This document shows, piece after piece, positions 54,286-62,728 of a stretch of DNA of 64,000 bases. The notes under the pieces are model-generated. The model was not told the origin of the DNA. It did no database searches and saw only the letters and a program-made list of their open reading frames with translations. The first letter of the stretch is position 1, and every line of letters begins with the position of its first letter. This DNA comes from Leptolinea sp. UBA5203 (GTDB lineage Bacteria > Chloroflexota > Anaerolineae > Anaerolineales > Anaerolineaceae). Position numbers and translations under genes: made by a program. The DNA is taken from positions 131,636 through 195,635 of the forward strand of contig DHVR01000068.1 of NCBI GenBank assembly GCA_002412765.1, read 5' to 3'.

Positions 54286-54480
54286 ATGCCAATTACCCTT
54301 CAATTACGGGATAAAGAATTTGTTCTGGAAGAACGCATGACTTTGAAAAAAGCCATGAAAACCCTGGACCTCTCCGCTGAATCCCATTTAGCCATGCGCA
54401 ATGGGGAGATGATGCAGGAAGATGAAATCCTCAAAGAAGGAGATCATGTCACCATTATTCCGGTAATCTCCGGGGGATAA
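54286..54480 (+). CDS. TtuB/MoaD/ThiS-like sulfur carrier
   Basis: This is a 64-residue ubiquitin-like protein. It ends VTIIPVISGG; the free C-terminal Gly-Gly is the site that is adenylated and thiocarboxylated. The size is typical. Three bases separate it from a TtuA-like thiolase, so it is most likely a TtuB-like sulfur donor for tRNA thiolation rather than a molybdopterin or thiamine carrier. The activating E1-like enzyme is not in the window. Confidence 0.85.
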   Translation: MPITLQLRDKEFVLEERMTLKKAMKTLDLSAESHLAMRNGEMMQEDEILKEGDHVTIIPVISGG

Positions 54481-54483
54481 GCC

Positions 54484-55416
54484 ATGGCAATCTATACCTG
54501 CCGAAAGTGTAAAGCCAAAGCCGTCATCAACATGAAACAACATCGGCTGGCATTTTGTCGTGAGCATTTTCTGGAATGGATGGTTGACTCTACTGTCAAA
54601 ACCATTGATAAATACCATATGTTCAAGCACAGCGAAAAAATTCTGGTCGCCGTTTCCGGCGGCAAGGATTCGCTTGCGCTGTGGGACATTCTCTGGAAAT
54701 CCGGCTATCAGGCAGATGGCATCTATATCAGTCTGGGTATCGATGACGGCATCCAATACTCACATCATTCCCAGCAATTGACAGAAAAATTCGCAGAAGC
54801 CCGCGGACTGAAATTACATGTGGTGAATGTCCCGGAGACCTACGGGGAAACCATCCCTCAAATGGCGGAACGCAGCAAACGCGGTCAGGGCAAGCCTTGC
54901 GCCGTTTGCGGACTGGTCAAACGGCAGATCATGAACCGGGTGGCCGTGGAGCTTGAGTATCCCGTGTTGGCTACCGGTCACAATCTGGATGATGAAGTGG
55001 CGGTTCTTTTAGGCAACACCCTCAGCTGGAGTCTGGATATGATGCAGCGCCAGGCGCCCGTTTTGCCTTCCACCGGCGGTTTTGCCCGCAAAGTAAAACC
55101 CCTCTGCCGCTTTACCGAACGGGAAATGGCCGCCTATACCATCCTCAGCCAGATTGAATACATTTTTGATGAATGTCCCTATGCAGTTGGCAGTAAATCC
55201 GCAACCTACAAAGAGCTGCTCAACAAACTGGAAGAAGAGATGCCCGGCAAAAAATTAAAATTCTACACGGATTTTCTTCAAGCAAAAAAGGATGGCTTCC
55301 TGGACAACGTTCACCAGGATAAACCGGATTACACCCAAACCTGCCCCGTTTGTCACCAACCCACCACCATGGACGGACCCTGTACCTTCTGCCGACTGGT
55401 TGGTGCAGCTTACTAA
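54484..55416 (+). CDS. ttuA: TtuA/Ncs6-type tRNA 2-thiolation enzyme
   Basis: This is a 310-residue PP-loop ATPase. An N-terminal zinc site CRKC...FCREH, the P-loop VSGGKDS (57-63), GKPCAVCGLVKRQ with the catalytic/cluster Cys pair, ATGHNLDDEV and a C-terminal zinc ribbon CPVCHQ...CTFC are all present, as in Thermus TtuA and archaeal/eukaryotic Ncs6. It activates a uridine of tRNA and inserts sulfur from the TtuB-like protein just upstream. By family knowledge the target is U54 of the T loop or U34; the TtuB pairing favours position 54. Confidence 0.9.
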   Translation: MAIYTCRKCKAKAVINMKQHRLAFCREHFLEWMVDSTVKTIDKYHMFKHSEKILVAVSGGKDSLALWDILWKSGYQADGIYISLGIDDGIQYSHHSQQLTEKFAEARGLKLHVVNVPETYGETIPQMAERSKRGQGKPCAVCGLVKRQIMNRVAVELEYPVLATGHNLDDEVAVLLGNTLSWSLDMMQRQAPVLPSTGGFARKVKPLCRFTEREMAAYTILSQIEYIFDECPYAVGSKSATYKELLNKLEEEMPGKKLKFYTDFLQAKKDGFLDNVHQDKPDYTQTCPVCHQPTTMDGPCTFCRLVGAAY

Positions 55417-55420
55417 TTCT

Positions 55421-55453
55421 AGACCCTAAGGGTTTTGAAAACCCTTAGGGTCT
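55421..55453. terminator. Perfect 33-base palindrome after ttuA
   Basis: Perfect 16-base arms AGACCCTAAGGGTTTT and AAAACCCTTAGGGTCT around a single central G. It begins five bases after the ttuA stop. No T run follows, so it may be a repeat element or a transcript-stabilising hairpin as well as a terminator. Confidence 0.6.
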
Positions 55454-55473
55454 GACTCTTAATGTGTCCCGGC

Positions 55474-55501
55474 TTGACTTTTCGAACATTTGTACTAAAA
55501 T
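55474..55501 (+). promoter_or_regulatory. recA promoter with Gram-positive-type LexA box
   Basis: TTGACT (55474-55479), a 16-base spacer and TAAAAT (55496-55501). The spacer holds CGAACATTTGTACT (55483-55496), which matches the GAAC-N4-GTTC SOS box at 7 of 8 defined bases, placed to block polymerase. A leader of about 80 bases and a GAGGAG site precede the gene. Confidence 0.75.
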
Positions 55502-55589
55502 AGAATTATCGGTTTGTTCGTATACATTTTTTTGTTTCAGCTATAATTAATGCATTAGTTGATGCAATTCCAGCAATGAGGAGTTTTCA

Positions 55590-56693
55590 ATGGCCCGAAA
55601 AACAGTCCAACCATCCAAGGGATTTCCACTTGAAGAAGGTGGTACGGGAGAAGCAAAAAAAGCAGTGCTGGACAAAGCACTGGGTGACATTATCAAGCGT
55701 TATGGAGAAGGTTCCATCATGCGGTTGGGAGAAAACACCACCCTGGCGGTGGACGTCATCCCAACCGGATCCATTGCTGTGGATATTGCCCTGGGTGTGG
55801 GCGGTATTCCCCGCGGCCGGGTGACCGAAATTTACGGTCCGGAAGGTTCCGGTAAAACCACCCTGTGTTTACATATCGTGGCTGAAGCTCAAAAAATGGG
55901 TTATACCGCCGCCTTTATTGATATGGAACATGCCCTCGATCCAGCTTATTCCGCCAAGTTAGGTGTCAATGTGGAACAACTGCTTGTCTCACAACCAGAT
56001 ACCGGCGAGCAGGCGCTTGAAATCACCGAAACGCTGGTACGTTCCGGAGCTGTGGAAGTGGTAGTGATTGACTCTGTGGCCGCCCTGGTTCCCCGCAGTG
56101 AAATCGAAGGCGATATGGGCGATGCTTCCATGGGTATGCAGGCTCGGTTAATGTCCCAGGCGCTGCGGAAACTTTCCGGCGCCATCAATCAGACCAAGAC
56201 CGCGGTCATCTTCACCAATCAATTGCGCCAAAAAATCGGCATTATGTTTGGCAACCCGGAGACTACCCCTGGTGGATTGGCCTTGAAATTCTACGCATCA
56301 GTCCGTCTGGATGTGCGCAGAATCCAATCCATTAAAGTGGGCAATGAAGTCACCGGCAACCGCGTTCGCGTACGTGTGGTAAAGAACAAAGTCGCGGCTC
56401 CTTTCCGCACCGCAGAATTTGATATCATGTACAATGAAGGCATATCCAAGGTCGGCGATTTGGTGGACCTGGGTTCAGAATTTGAAATTGTCACCAAACG
56501 CGGCGCATTTTACTCCTTTGGGGACGTGCGTTTAGGTCAGGGCCGGGAAAATGCCAAAGAATTCTTGCGGCAAAATCAGGATCTGGCCAAAGAAATTGAA
56601 ATGGCCATCCGCCAACGCACCATGGACCCTGATGTGGCAACCTTGTCCTTGTTCGCTGATGACGATGACAACATGACTCACGAAGAAGAATAG
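55590..56693 (+). CDS. recA: Recombinase RecA
   Basis: This is a 367-residue RecA. Walker A GPEGSGKT (83-90), the Walker B-like VVVIDSVAALVP, and NQLRQKIGIMFGNPETTPGG (loop L2) are conserved, with an acidic C terminus DDDDN. It forms filaments on single-stranded DNA, drives strand exchange and triggers LexA self-cleavage. A good ribosome-binding site precedes the ATG. The lipoprotein gene starts 12 bases after its stop and may share the transcript. Confidence 0.98.
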   Translation: MARKTVQPSKGFPLEEGGTGEAKKAVLDKALGDIIKRYGEGSIMRLGENTTLAVDVIPTGSIAVDIALGVGGIPRGRVTEIYGPEGSGKTTLCLHIVAEAQKMGYTAAFIDMEHALDPAYSAKLGVNVEQLLVSQPDTGEQALEITETLVRSGAVEVVVIDSVAALVPRSEIEGDMGDASMGMQARLMSQALRKLSGAINQTKTAVIFTNQLRQKIGIMFGNPETTPGGLALKFYASVRLDVRRIQSIKVGNEVTGNRVRVRVVKNKVAAPFRTAEFDIMYNEGISKVGDLVDLGSEFEIVTKRGAFYSFGDVRLGQGRENAKEFLRQNQDLAKEIEMAIRQRTMDPDVATLSLFADDDDNMTHEEE

Positions 56694-56705
56694 TCGGAAC
56701 TTTTT

Positions 56706-57236
56706 ATGAAGCGAAAAATCATTCTGTTGTTAACCCTGATCCTGCTGCTCAGCCTATCAATAAGCGGCTGTGTTATCCGTGCCAAAAAAGGATTTATTCT
56801 GGGGTCACAACAGGGTGCCTATTTGCCGCCTACCATGCAGCCAACCGTGATTCCAACCATCACACCCACCCCAACACCCATCGTGCCCACCCAACCCGCG
56901 AACTGTATGAACTTACTAACCTTCCTTGCTGATAATACCGTTCCGGATGGTTCAAGTTATAAACCAGGTGCGACCATTGATAAACGCTGGCTGGTGGAAA
57001 ATAGCGGAACCTGCCATTGGAATGAGACCTATGAAGTACGCCTGGTCACAGGGGATGCCATGGGTGTGGAGCCCTCCCAGCCCATGCCTTTGACGGCCAG
57101 CGGGGATCAGGCTGAAGTAGCCATCCTTTTCACCGCACCTTCCACTCCGGGAGGCTATCAAAGCGCTTGGCAGGGATACACCGGCTCCGGCATGCCATTC
57201 GGGGATGTTTTCTACATCGACATCGTTGTGGAATAG
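56706..57236 (+). CDS. Lipoprotein with NBR1-Ig-like domain
   Basis: This is a 176-residue lipoprotein: the signal ends SLSISGC (Cys about residue 22), then a Pro/Thr-rich linker (about 45-65, TPTPTP type) and an NBR1-type Ig-like (FW) domain from about 75: PGATIDKRWLVENSGTCHWN and later PGGYQSAWQGYT with the paired Trp residues. Such domains occur in many Chloroflexi surface lipoproteins and probably bind peptides or glycans. Only 12 bases after recA, so probably co-transcribed by chance. A hairpin follows. Confidence 0.83.
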   Translation: MKRKIILLLTLILLLSLSISGCVIRAKKGFILGSQQGAYLPPTMQPTVIPTITPTPTPIVPTQPANCMNLLTFLADNTVPDGSSYKPGATIDKRWLVENSGTCHWNETYEVRLVTGDAMGVEPSQPMPLTASGDQAEVAILFTAPSTPGGYQSAWQGYTGSGMPFGDVFYIDIVVE

Positions 57237-57265
57237 CCATATTAGATTCACTATCATCAATACAA

Positions 57266-57297
57266 AACGAGGTTGTCAAATCAAGGACAACCTCGTT
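57266..57297 (+). terminator. Terminator after the NBR1-Ig lipoprotein
   Basis: Stem AACGAGGTTGTC with GACAACCTCGTT, an 8-base loop, then CATTTT. Almost identical to the hairpin at 57758-57789. Confidence 0.8.
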
Positions 57298-57757
57298 CAT
57301 TTTAACAATCGAGTAAGGCGGGATTTTTTTTCCGCCGCTTTTGGCCTGAGGTGGAAATTCCATAATTATGCGCTTGCCAATCCAGCATTCGGCGGGGTCT
57401 ATCGCACCCTACGGGCACATACCACCGCCCTACGTTATGTGAAATAGCACCGTAGGGGCAGGTTTGATCAATTACGCCGGTCAATCCAACACCTTGTAAA
57501 CCTGCCCGTGCCATAAAACTTTTGGGCAAATGATTTGTGAAAATCCCTGTGCCATTTCCAAGACAGGATTCCATTTCCGTCCTGCGTTGCGGGCGGTTTT
57601 TTTCTTTCGGGCGTGGTTTTTACCCTATCGGGCACGCATCCCCGCCGCTTTTGGCATAAGACGGGATTTTTAAAAATTATTTAATCATCATGCCAGCATT
57701 CGGCGGGGTCTATTAACCACCGCCCTACCTCCCATCCCAAACTCATTGTAAATACAA
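57298..57757. repeat. Island of palindromic and direct repeats, no gene
   Basis: About 460 bases without a gene. Two imperfect direct copies occur at 57332-57433 and 57642-57728; both start CCGCCGCTTTTGGC, continue to CCAGCATTCGGCGGGGTCTAT and end ACCACCGCCCTAC. In the second copy CCCCGCCG (57640-57647) and CGGCGGGG (57701-57708) form an inverted repeat with an inner GGC/GCC pair. Another inverted repeat, GGGCAGGTTT (57456-57465) with AAACCTGCCC (57498-57507), lies between the copies. Probably a non-autonomous repeat family of the genome. Confidence 0.7.
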
Positions 57758-57789
57758 AACGAGGCTGCCAATGAACTGACAACCTCGTT
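57758..57789 (-). terminator. Terminator of ahcY
   Basis: On the minus strand the stem AACGAGGTTGTC with GGCAGCCTCGTT is followed by TTGTATTT. It shares most bases, including the flanking AATACAAAACGAGG, with the hairpin at 57266. Confidence 0.8.
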
Positions 57790-57815
57790 CTTTTTTTATC
57801 TTTCGGGGTTGGAAC

Positions 57816-59075
57816 TCAGGTGCCTTCTTCCCATGAATTGAGATAATGCACCTGTTCGGCGGTAAGGACATCCAGGGAAACACCCATGGCCATCAATTTC
57901 AGGCGGGCAATTTCACGATCAATCACATCCGGAACACTGTAGACCTTTTTATCAAGGTTCTTGTAGTTCAGATATAAATATTCGGTAGCTAAAGCCTGAT
58001 TGGCAAAGGACATATCCATCACGCTGGCGGGGTGACCTTCTGCGGCAGCCAGGTTGATCAAACGGCCTTCACCCAAAATGTGCAGGCGGCGGCCATCCGG
58101 AAGCTGGTATTCTTCCACGAAGGGGCGCACCAGACGTTTGGTTTTTGCCATGCCTTCCAAGGCAGGAATGTTGATTTCAACATTGAAATGGCCGGAATTG
58201 GCAATCAAAGCGCCGTCTTTCATTACGGCAAAATGATGGGCATCCAAAACATTGATATCACCGGTGAGGGTACAGAAGATATCCCCAACCTTGGCAGCTT
58301 CAATCATGGGCATGACACGGAAACCATCCATCACAGCTTCGAGGGCAACCATCGGGTCAATCTCGGTCACGATGACATTGGCGCCCATACCGCGGGCACG
58401 ATCAGCCAATCCCCGTCCGCACCAGCCGTAACCGGCGACGACGAAGTTTCGGCCAGCCAACAAAATGTTGGTGGATCGAATAATGCCATCCAGGGTGGAT
58501 TGTCCGGTGCCGTATCGATTATCAAACAAATGTTTAGTCTTGGCATCATTCACCGCGATCACGGGAATTTTCAAGGCCTTGTCTTTTTCCATGGCGCGCA
58601 GTCGAATCACACCGGTGGTGGTTTCTTCCATACTGCCAATCACATTCGGAAGCAGATCAGAGCGCTCTTTATGCAAAACACTCAATAAGTCAGCGCCGTC
58701 ATCCATGGTGATATTGGGTTTGTGGTCCAATGCGGCGTGTAGATGTTTGTAATAGGTCGCATTGTCTTCGCCTTTAATGGCATAGACAGGGATTTCATAA
58801 TGAGTTACCAGAGAAGCGGCAACATCATCCTGCGTTGATAATGGGTTTGAAGCAACCAATACCACATCGGCACCACCCGCTTGCAGCGTTCGCATCAGGT
58901 TGGCTGTTTCGGTGGTAACGTGTAAACAAGCGGAAGCCCGGATACCTTTTAAAGGTAACTCTTTGGCAAATCGTTCCCGAATCTGGCGTAAAACAGGCAT
59001 TTCTCGTTCTGCCCATTCAATTCGCCGCCGGCCGCCTTCTGCCAGGCCAAGATCTTTCACATCATAATTCGTCAT
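57816..59075 (-). CDS. ahcY: Adenosylhomocysteinase
   Basis: This is a 419-residue NAD-dependent enzyme that splits S-adenosylhomocysteine to adenosine and homocysteine. CLHVTTETANLM, VAGYGWCGRGLADRARGMGA (NAD fold) and NSGHFNVEI are conserved; the C-terminal extension ending in a Tyr is present in short form. The ATG at 59075 has GGAGG nine bases upstream; a 9-residue extension is rejected. It follows the adenosine kinase-like gene by 32 bases, forming an operon that removes adenosine and pulls the reversible reaction forward. Confidence 0.96.
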   Translation of the reverse strand: MTNYDVKDLGLAEGGRRRIEWAEREMPVLRQIRERFAKELPLKGIRASACLHVTTETANLMRTLQAGGADVVLVASNPLSTQDDVAASLVTHYEIPVYAIKGEDNATYYKHLHAALDHKPNITMDDGADLLSVLHKERSDLLPNVIGSMEETTTGVIRLRAMEKDKALKIPVIAVNDAKTKHLFDNRYGTGQSTLDGIIRSTNILLAGRNFVVAGYGWCGRGLADRARGMGANVIVTEIDPMVALEAVMDGFRVMPMIEAAKVGDIFCTLTGDINVLDAHHFAVMKDGALIANSGHFNVEINIPALEGMAKTKRLVRPFVEEYQLPDGRRLHILGEGRLINLAAAEGHPASVMDMSFANQALATEYLYLNYKNLDKKVYSVPDVIDREIARLKLMAMGVSLDVLTAEQVHYLNSWEEGT

Positions 59076-59107
59076 TCCATTTCCTCCAGGAATAAATAGC
59101 AATCATC

Positions 59108-60061
59108 CTACAACAAAATATCCAGTTTGCCTTGATCGTCAAAATGCAGTCGATATCTTGTAATAAACTCTTTAGGGGTATAGTGGTGCGATTGGGTGCC
59201 TTTTTGCTCAATCACATACGTGGCAGCCAGAGCGCCCATTTGCCCACAGGTCTGTAAATCTAAACCCAATTGATAGCCGCGGATAAAACCAGAGCGGAAA
59301 GCATCGCCTACACCCGTTGGATCAACGATTTTTTCGGGCGGCACAACAGGCACGTGGATTTCGCCATCTTTGGTGCGAATGATGGAACCGGTATTTCCGC
59401 AGGTGATGACCCAAATCTTCACCTTGCTCATAATCTGAGCTTCCGTCAATCCGGTATGCTTCATCAACAATTCATTTTCATATTCATTGACAAATAAACT
59501 GTGTGCGCCTTCCACACCGGCAAGCAGATCTTCCGCGCAGAGGCGTACAATTTGCTGACTGGGATCATAGAGATAGTCAATGCCCATTTCCTTGCACTCC
59601 TGAACAGAGCGCGACATAGCACCTGGATCATCCGGTGAGATAATCACGAAATCCGGTTTGGGCTGCACATTATGAATGGATAAATCTTTGGCGTAGCTCA
59701 TGGCACCAGGGTAAAAAGATGCGATCTGAGCATTCGCTAAATCAGTGTTAACAAAGAAGGAAGCGGTATAATCGCCTTCGATCACTTTAATATACTGGGT
59801 GTCTACACCATGATTTTCAAGCCAGCTTCGATAGGATTCAAAATCTTCCCCGACCGTACCAATCACCCGTGGGTGATCCCCCAGAAGGGCCATGGAATAA
59901 GCAATGTTTGGTGCCGTTCCGCCCCGTTGGCGGACCATGGAATCTACAAGGAACGATAAACTGATGGTTTCAAGTCGTTCTTGCAGGATATGATCCTTGA
60001 AATGACCTGGAAATGTCATCAGATAGTCAAAGGCGATGGAACCGGAGCATAATACGGTCAT
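59108..60061 (-). CDS. PfkB-family kinase, probably adenosine kinase
   Basis: This is a 317-residue ribokinase-fold kinase. RQRGGTAPNIAYSMALLG (PfkB signature 1) and VDPTGVGDAFRSGFIRG (signature 2 with catalytic Asp) are present. The N-terminal GSIAFDYLM and long relatives of this type occur next to ahcY; this context and length support adenosine kinase over sugar kinases. It would recycle adenosine to AMP. No ribosome-binding site is clear close to the ATG. Confidence 0.85.
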   Translation of the reverse strand: MTVLCSGSIAFDYLMTFPGHFKDHILQERLETISLSFLVDSMVRQRGGTAPNIAYSMALLGDHPRVIGTVGEDFESYRSWLENHGVDTQYIKVIEGDYTASFFVNTDLANAQIASFYPGAMSYAKDLSIHNVQPKPDFVIISPDDPGAMSRSVQECKEMGIDYLYDPSQQIVRLCAEDLLAGVEGAHSLFVNEYENELLMKHTGLTEAQIMSKVKIWVITCGNTGSIIRTKDGEIHVPVVPPEKIVDPTGVGDAFRSGFIRGYQLGLDLQTCGQMGALAATYVIEQKGTQSHHYTPKEFITRYRLHFDDQGKLDILL

Positions 60062-60239
60062 AAATTTTGTTGACTCCCATGATTGATCTTTGCTTCATTG
60101 GCCTGAATTATCTGGTAAGATTATTACAATCGTTCTATGCTTACAGGAAAAAAGCTCTCGCAATAGAGAGCTGCAGGCAAGAAAAGTTTAACATGCTATG
60201 GCAGGTTTGTCAAAGATAAATCATTTGGAGAATCCACGG

Positions 60240-62675
60240 ATGAGCCCAATTCTAATAAAGTCCCTTTCCCGTTCGCTTTCAATTTTGTTTCTACTAAGTC
60301 TCTTGTTTTTACAAGGATGTGGACTACCTTCGCCACTTACACAGACAGACCCGAAGTCTACTAGTAATCCAGAAGCAATGAACATTTTCCCAACAGATGA
60401 ACCAACTGTTACTCCAACTCCCCTTCCTAAAATTCGCATTGAAAATGCAGAATACCAGATCTTCATCGGCGATTATTTGCAGGCTAAGGTTGAATATGAA
60501 AATGCCCTAGCCCAATCCACCGATCCGGCGGAGAAAGCCAATGCCAACCTTGGTATCGGACGAGTGAATTATCTACTAAAAGACTATCCCAATGCGATAT
60601 CCACCCTCGAACAGTTAATCATTAATTATCCGGATAGTTTTCAAATTGCCGATGCCTATTACTTCCTGGGTCTATGTTATCGGGAAACCCAGCGCTATGC
60701 TGAATCAGCCGCAGCCCTGTATATCTTTAATACCTTGCGGCCTGGCATTCTGGACGCCACCATCCAAACCATGCGTGGCGATTTATTGCGGAAAGGTGCG
60801 CTGTATACGGAAGCGATTGAAGCCTATCAAAAGGCTATTGAAGCTTCCCCCAATGAAGACACCACAGCTCTGCAAATCAATATTGGCCAAGCCTATACTG
60901 AGATGGGGGATCATATCAATGCTGTGCGTACTTTTATGGGCATCTACGAAACAACAACCAATGACTATACCAAAGCCCAAATGAATTTACTCCTCGGTAA
61001 GTCCTATATGGCCTTAGGGCTTCCCGACCAGACCTACGCGCGTTATCAGGATTCAGTGGAAAATTTTCCCAAATCCTATGATACCTATACCGGTCTGGTT
61101 GAGTTGGTCAATAATAACATTGCAGTCGATAATTTAAACCGCGGGATAATCGATTATTATGCGGGTCAATACGGTCTGGCTATTGATATCCTCAATCGCT
61201 ATATGAACGAAAACCCTGCCCATGACGCCACTCCTCTCTTTTACAAAGCCCTTTGTTTAGTGGAGACTGGTCAACAGACGGCTGCCATCGAAGTTTATGA
61301 TCAGATTATCAATCAATATCCGGATTCTCGTTTTTGGGAAAATGCCTGGGATGAAAAATCCTATACGCAGTGGGTCTATCTGGATCAATACGCGCAGGGC
61401 GCCAACACCCTGATTGAATATGTCAACCTGAGACCGGAATCTGCCAATGCGGCTTCCTATCTCTTCCAAGCCGGGCGAATCTTTGAGCGCAGCGATCAAT
61501 TGGATCAAGCCGCTGCAGTTTGGGGACCAATGATTGACCAATATCCCTCTGCTGAAGAAAGCTATCGGGCTTTATTCCTCACCGGCATAGTTCACTACCG
61601 GCAGGATAACTACGCGGCGGCCAAATTGGATTTTCAACGGTATCTGGTCTTGGCCGGCAACTCAGAAGATATTTCAGCGGGTTACTTCTGGATCGCCAAG
61701 TGTGAAGAAAAACTAGGCAATATGGATGCAGCCCAACAAGCCTGGCTGCAAAGTGCCCAGAGCGACCCTACCGGGTATTACAGTGAACGTGCCCTGGAAA
61801 TTATGGATGGCAAACAGCCTCTCACCCCGGCAGGCAATCTGGACTATGATATTGACCTGGCTGCTGAACGAACGGTTGCCGAGAGCTGGCTGCGCTCCAC
61901 TTTCACCATCGACCCAGCAGTGGATCTTTCCCATTTAGCTGATTTGGCTTATGACGAAAATGTACGCAAAGGCGATCTTTTCTGGGAATTGGGGCTTTAT
62001 ACGGAAGCAGTGGATCAATTTAATCTGGTCTATGAGAAAGTAAAAATTGACCCGGTGCAGAATTTTCGTCTATTGAACCATCTACTCGACCTGCATCTCT
62101 ATCGACCAGCGATCTTTGTCAGCCGCAATATTCTCGACCTGGCCAATTTCAGTGAAGTGGATACCCTGACCGCCCCGCCATATTTTAACCACATTCGTTT
62201 TGGGTTGTACTACAAGGACATGGTGATGGCAGCCGCTGCGAAATACCAGATTGACCCGGTATTTGTGTTTAGCACCATGCGGCAGGAAAGTATGTTCGAA
62301 GGATTCATCCAATCCGAAGCAGGTGCCGCCGGACTGATGCAAATTATGCCAGCCACCGGCGATGAAATTAATTCTCAGCTAAGTTGGCCTGCTTCGTACA
62401 CCACAAAGGATCTATACCGCCCGGTAATAAACATCCCCTACGGCGCGTACTACCTCAGTCGCCAAGTGGGTTTTTTTAAAGGCAATCTGATTGCAGCCTT
62501 GGCGTCGTATAATGGCGGACCGGGTAACACTCTGGCTTGGAACGAAAAGGCTAAAGACGACCCTGATTTGCTGCTTGAAATCATTCGCTTTGATGAAACC
62601 AGAACGTACATTTTTCACATCACAGAAAACTTCCACATTTACGAACGACTATATCAGCCCGCATCACCGAATTAA
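60240..62675 (+). CDS. TPR lipoprotein with lytic transglycosylase (SLT) domain
   Basis: This is an 811-residue lipoprotein with the signal ending LLFLQGC. TPR-like helices run from about 60 to 600 (for example AYYFLGLCYRETQRYAESAA). The C-terminal SLT domain (about 665-800) has FSTMRQESMF with catalytic Glu, SEAGAAGLMQIMPATG and ALASYNGGPGNT. It cleaves peptidoglycan between MurNAc and GlcNAc; the TPR array could dock partners. The ATG at 60240 is chosen for GGAG upstream and the signal peptide; an earlier ATG (60198) has neither. Confidence 0.93.
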   Translation: MSPILIKSLSRSLSILFLLSLLFLQGCGLPSPLTQTDPKSTSNPEAMNIFPTDEPTVTPTPLPKIRIENAEYQIFIGDYLQAKVEYENALAQSTDPAEKANANLGIGRVNYLLKDYPNAISTLEQLIINYPDSFQIADAYYFLGLCYRETQRYAESAAALYIFNTLRPGILDATIQTMRGDLLRKGALYTEAIEAYQKAIEASPNEDTTALQINIGQAYTEMGDHINAVRTFMGIYETTTNDYTKAQMNLLLGKSYMALGLPDQTYARYQDSVENFPKSYDTYTGLVELVNNNIAVDNLNRGIIDYYAGQYGLAIDILNRYMNENPAHDATPLFYKALCLVETGQQTAAIEVYDQIINQYPDSRFWENAWDEKSYTQWVYLDQYAQGANTLIEYVNLRPESANAASYLFQAGRIFERSDQLDQAAAVWGPMIDQYPSAEESYRALFLTGIVHYRQDNYAAAKLDFQRYLVLAGNSEDISAGYFWIAKCEEKLGNMDAAQQAWLQSAQSDPTGYYSERALEIMDGKQPLTPAGNLDYDIDLAAERTVAESWLRSTFTIDPAVDLSHLADLAYDENVRKGDLFWELGLYTEAVDQFNLVYEKVKIDPVQNFRLLNHLLDLHLYRPAIFVSRNILDLANFSEVDTLTAPPYFNHIRFGLYYKDMVMAAAAKYQIDPVFVFSTMRQESMFEGFIQSEAGAAGLMQIMPATGDEINSQLSWPASYTTKDLYRPVINIPYGAYYLSRQVGFFKGNLIAALASYNGGPGNTLAWNEKAKDDPDLLLEIIRFDETRTYIFHITENFHIYERLYQPASPN

Positions 62676-62683
62676 ACAAAAAA

Positions 62684-62716
62684 AACAAGCCTATTGGAAA
62701 TCCAGTGGGCTTGTTT
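62684..62716. terminator. Bidirectional terminator
   Basis: Outer arms AACAAGCC and GGCTTGTT with partial inner pairing, A run before and T-rich after; between the convergent transglycosylase and E2 genes. Confidence 0.8.
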
Positions 62717-62728
62717 CCTTATGCTTTC

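Noticed and set aside
57298..57757. CRISPR array
   Set aside because: There are only two copies, with unequal internal sequence and internal palindromes, no regular spacers and no cas genes.
58032..58688. 218-codon antisense frame inside ahcY
   Set aside because: No start signal or known domain; ahcY is intact on the other strand.
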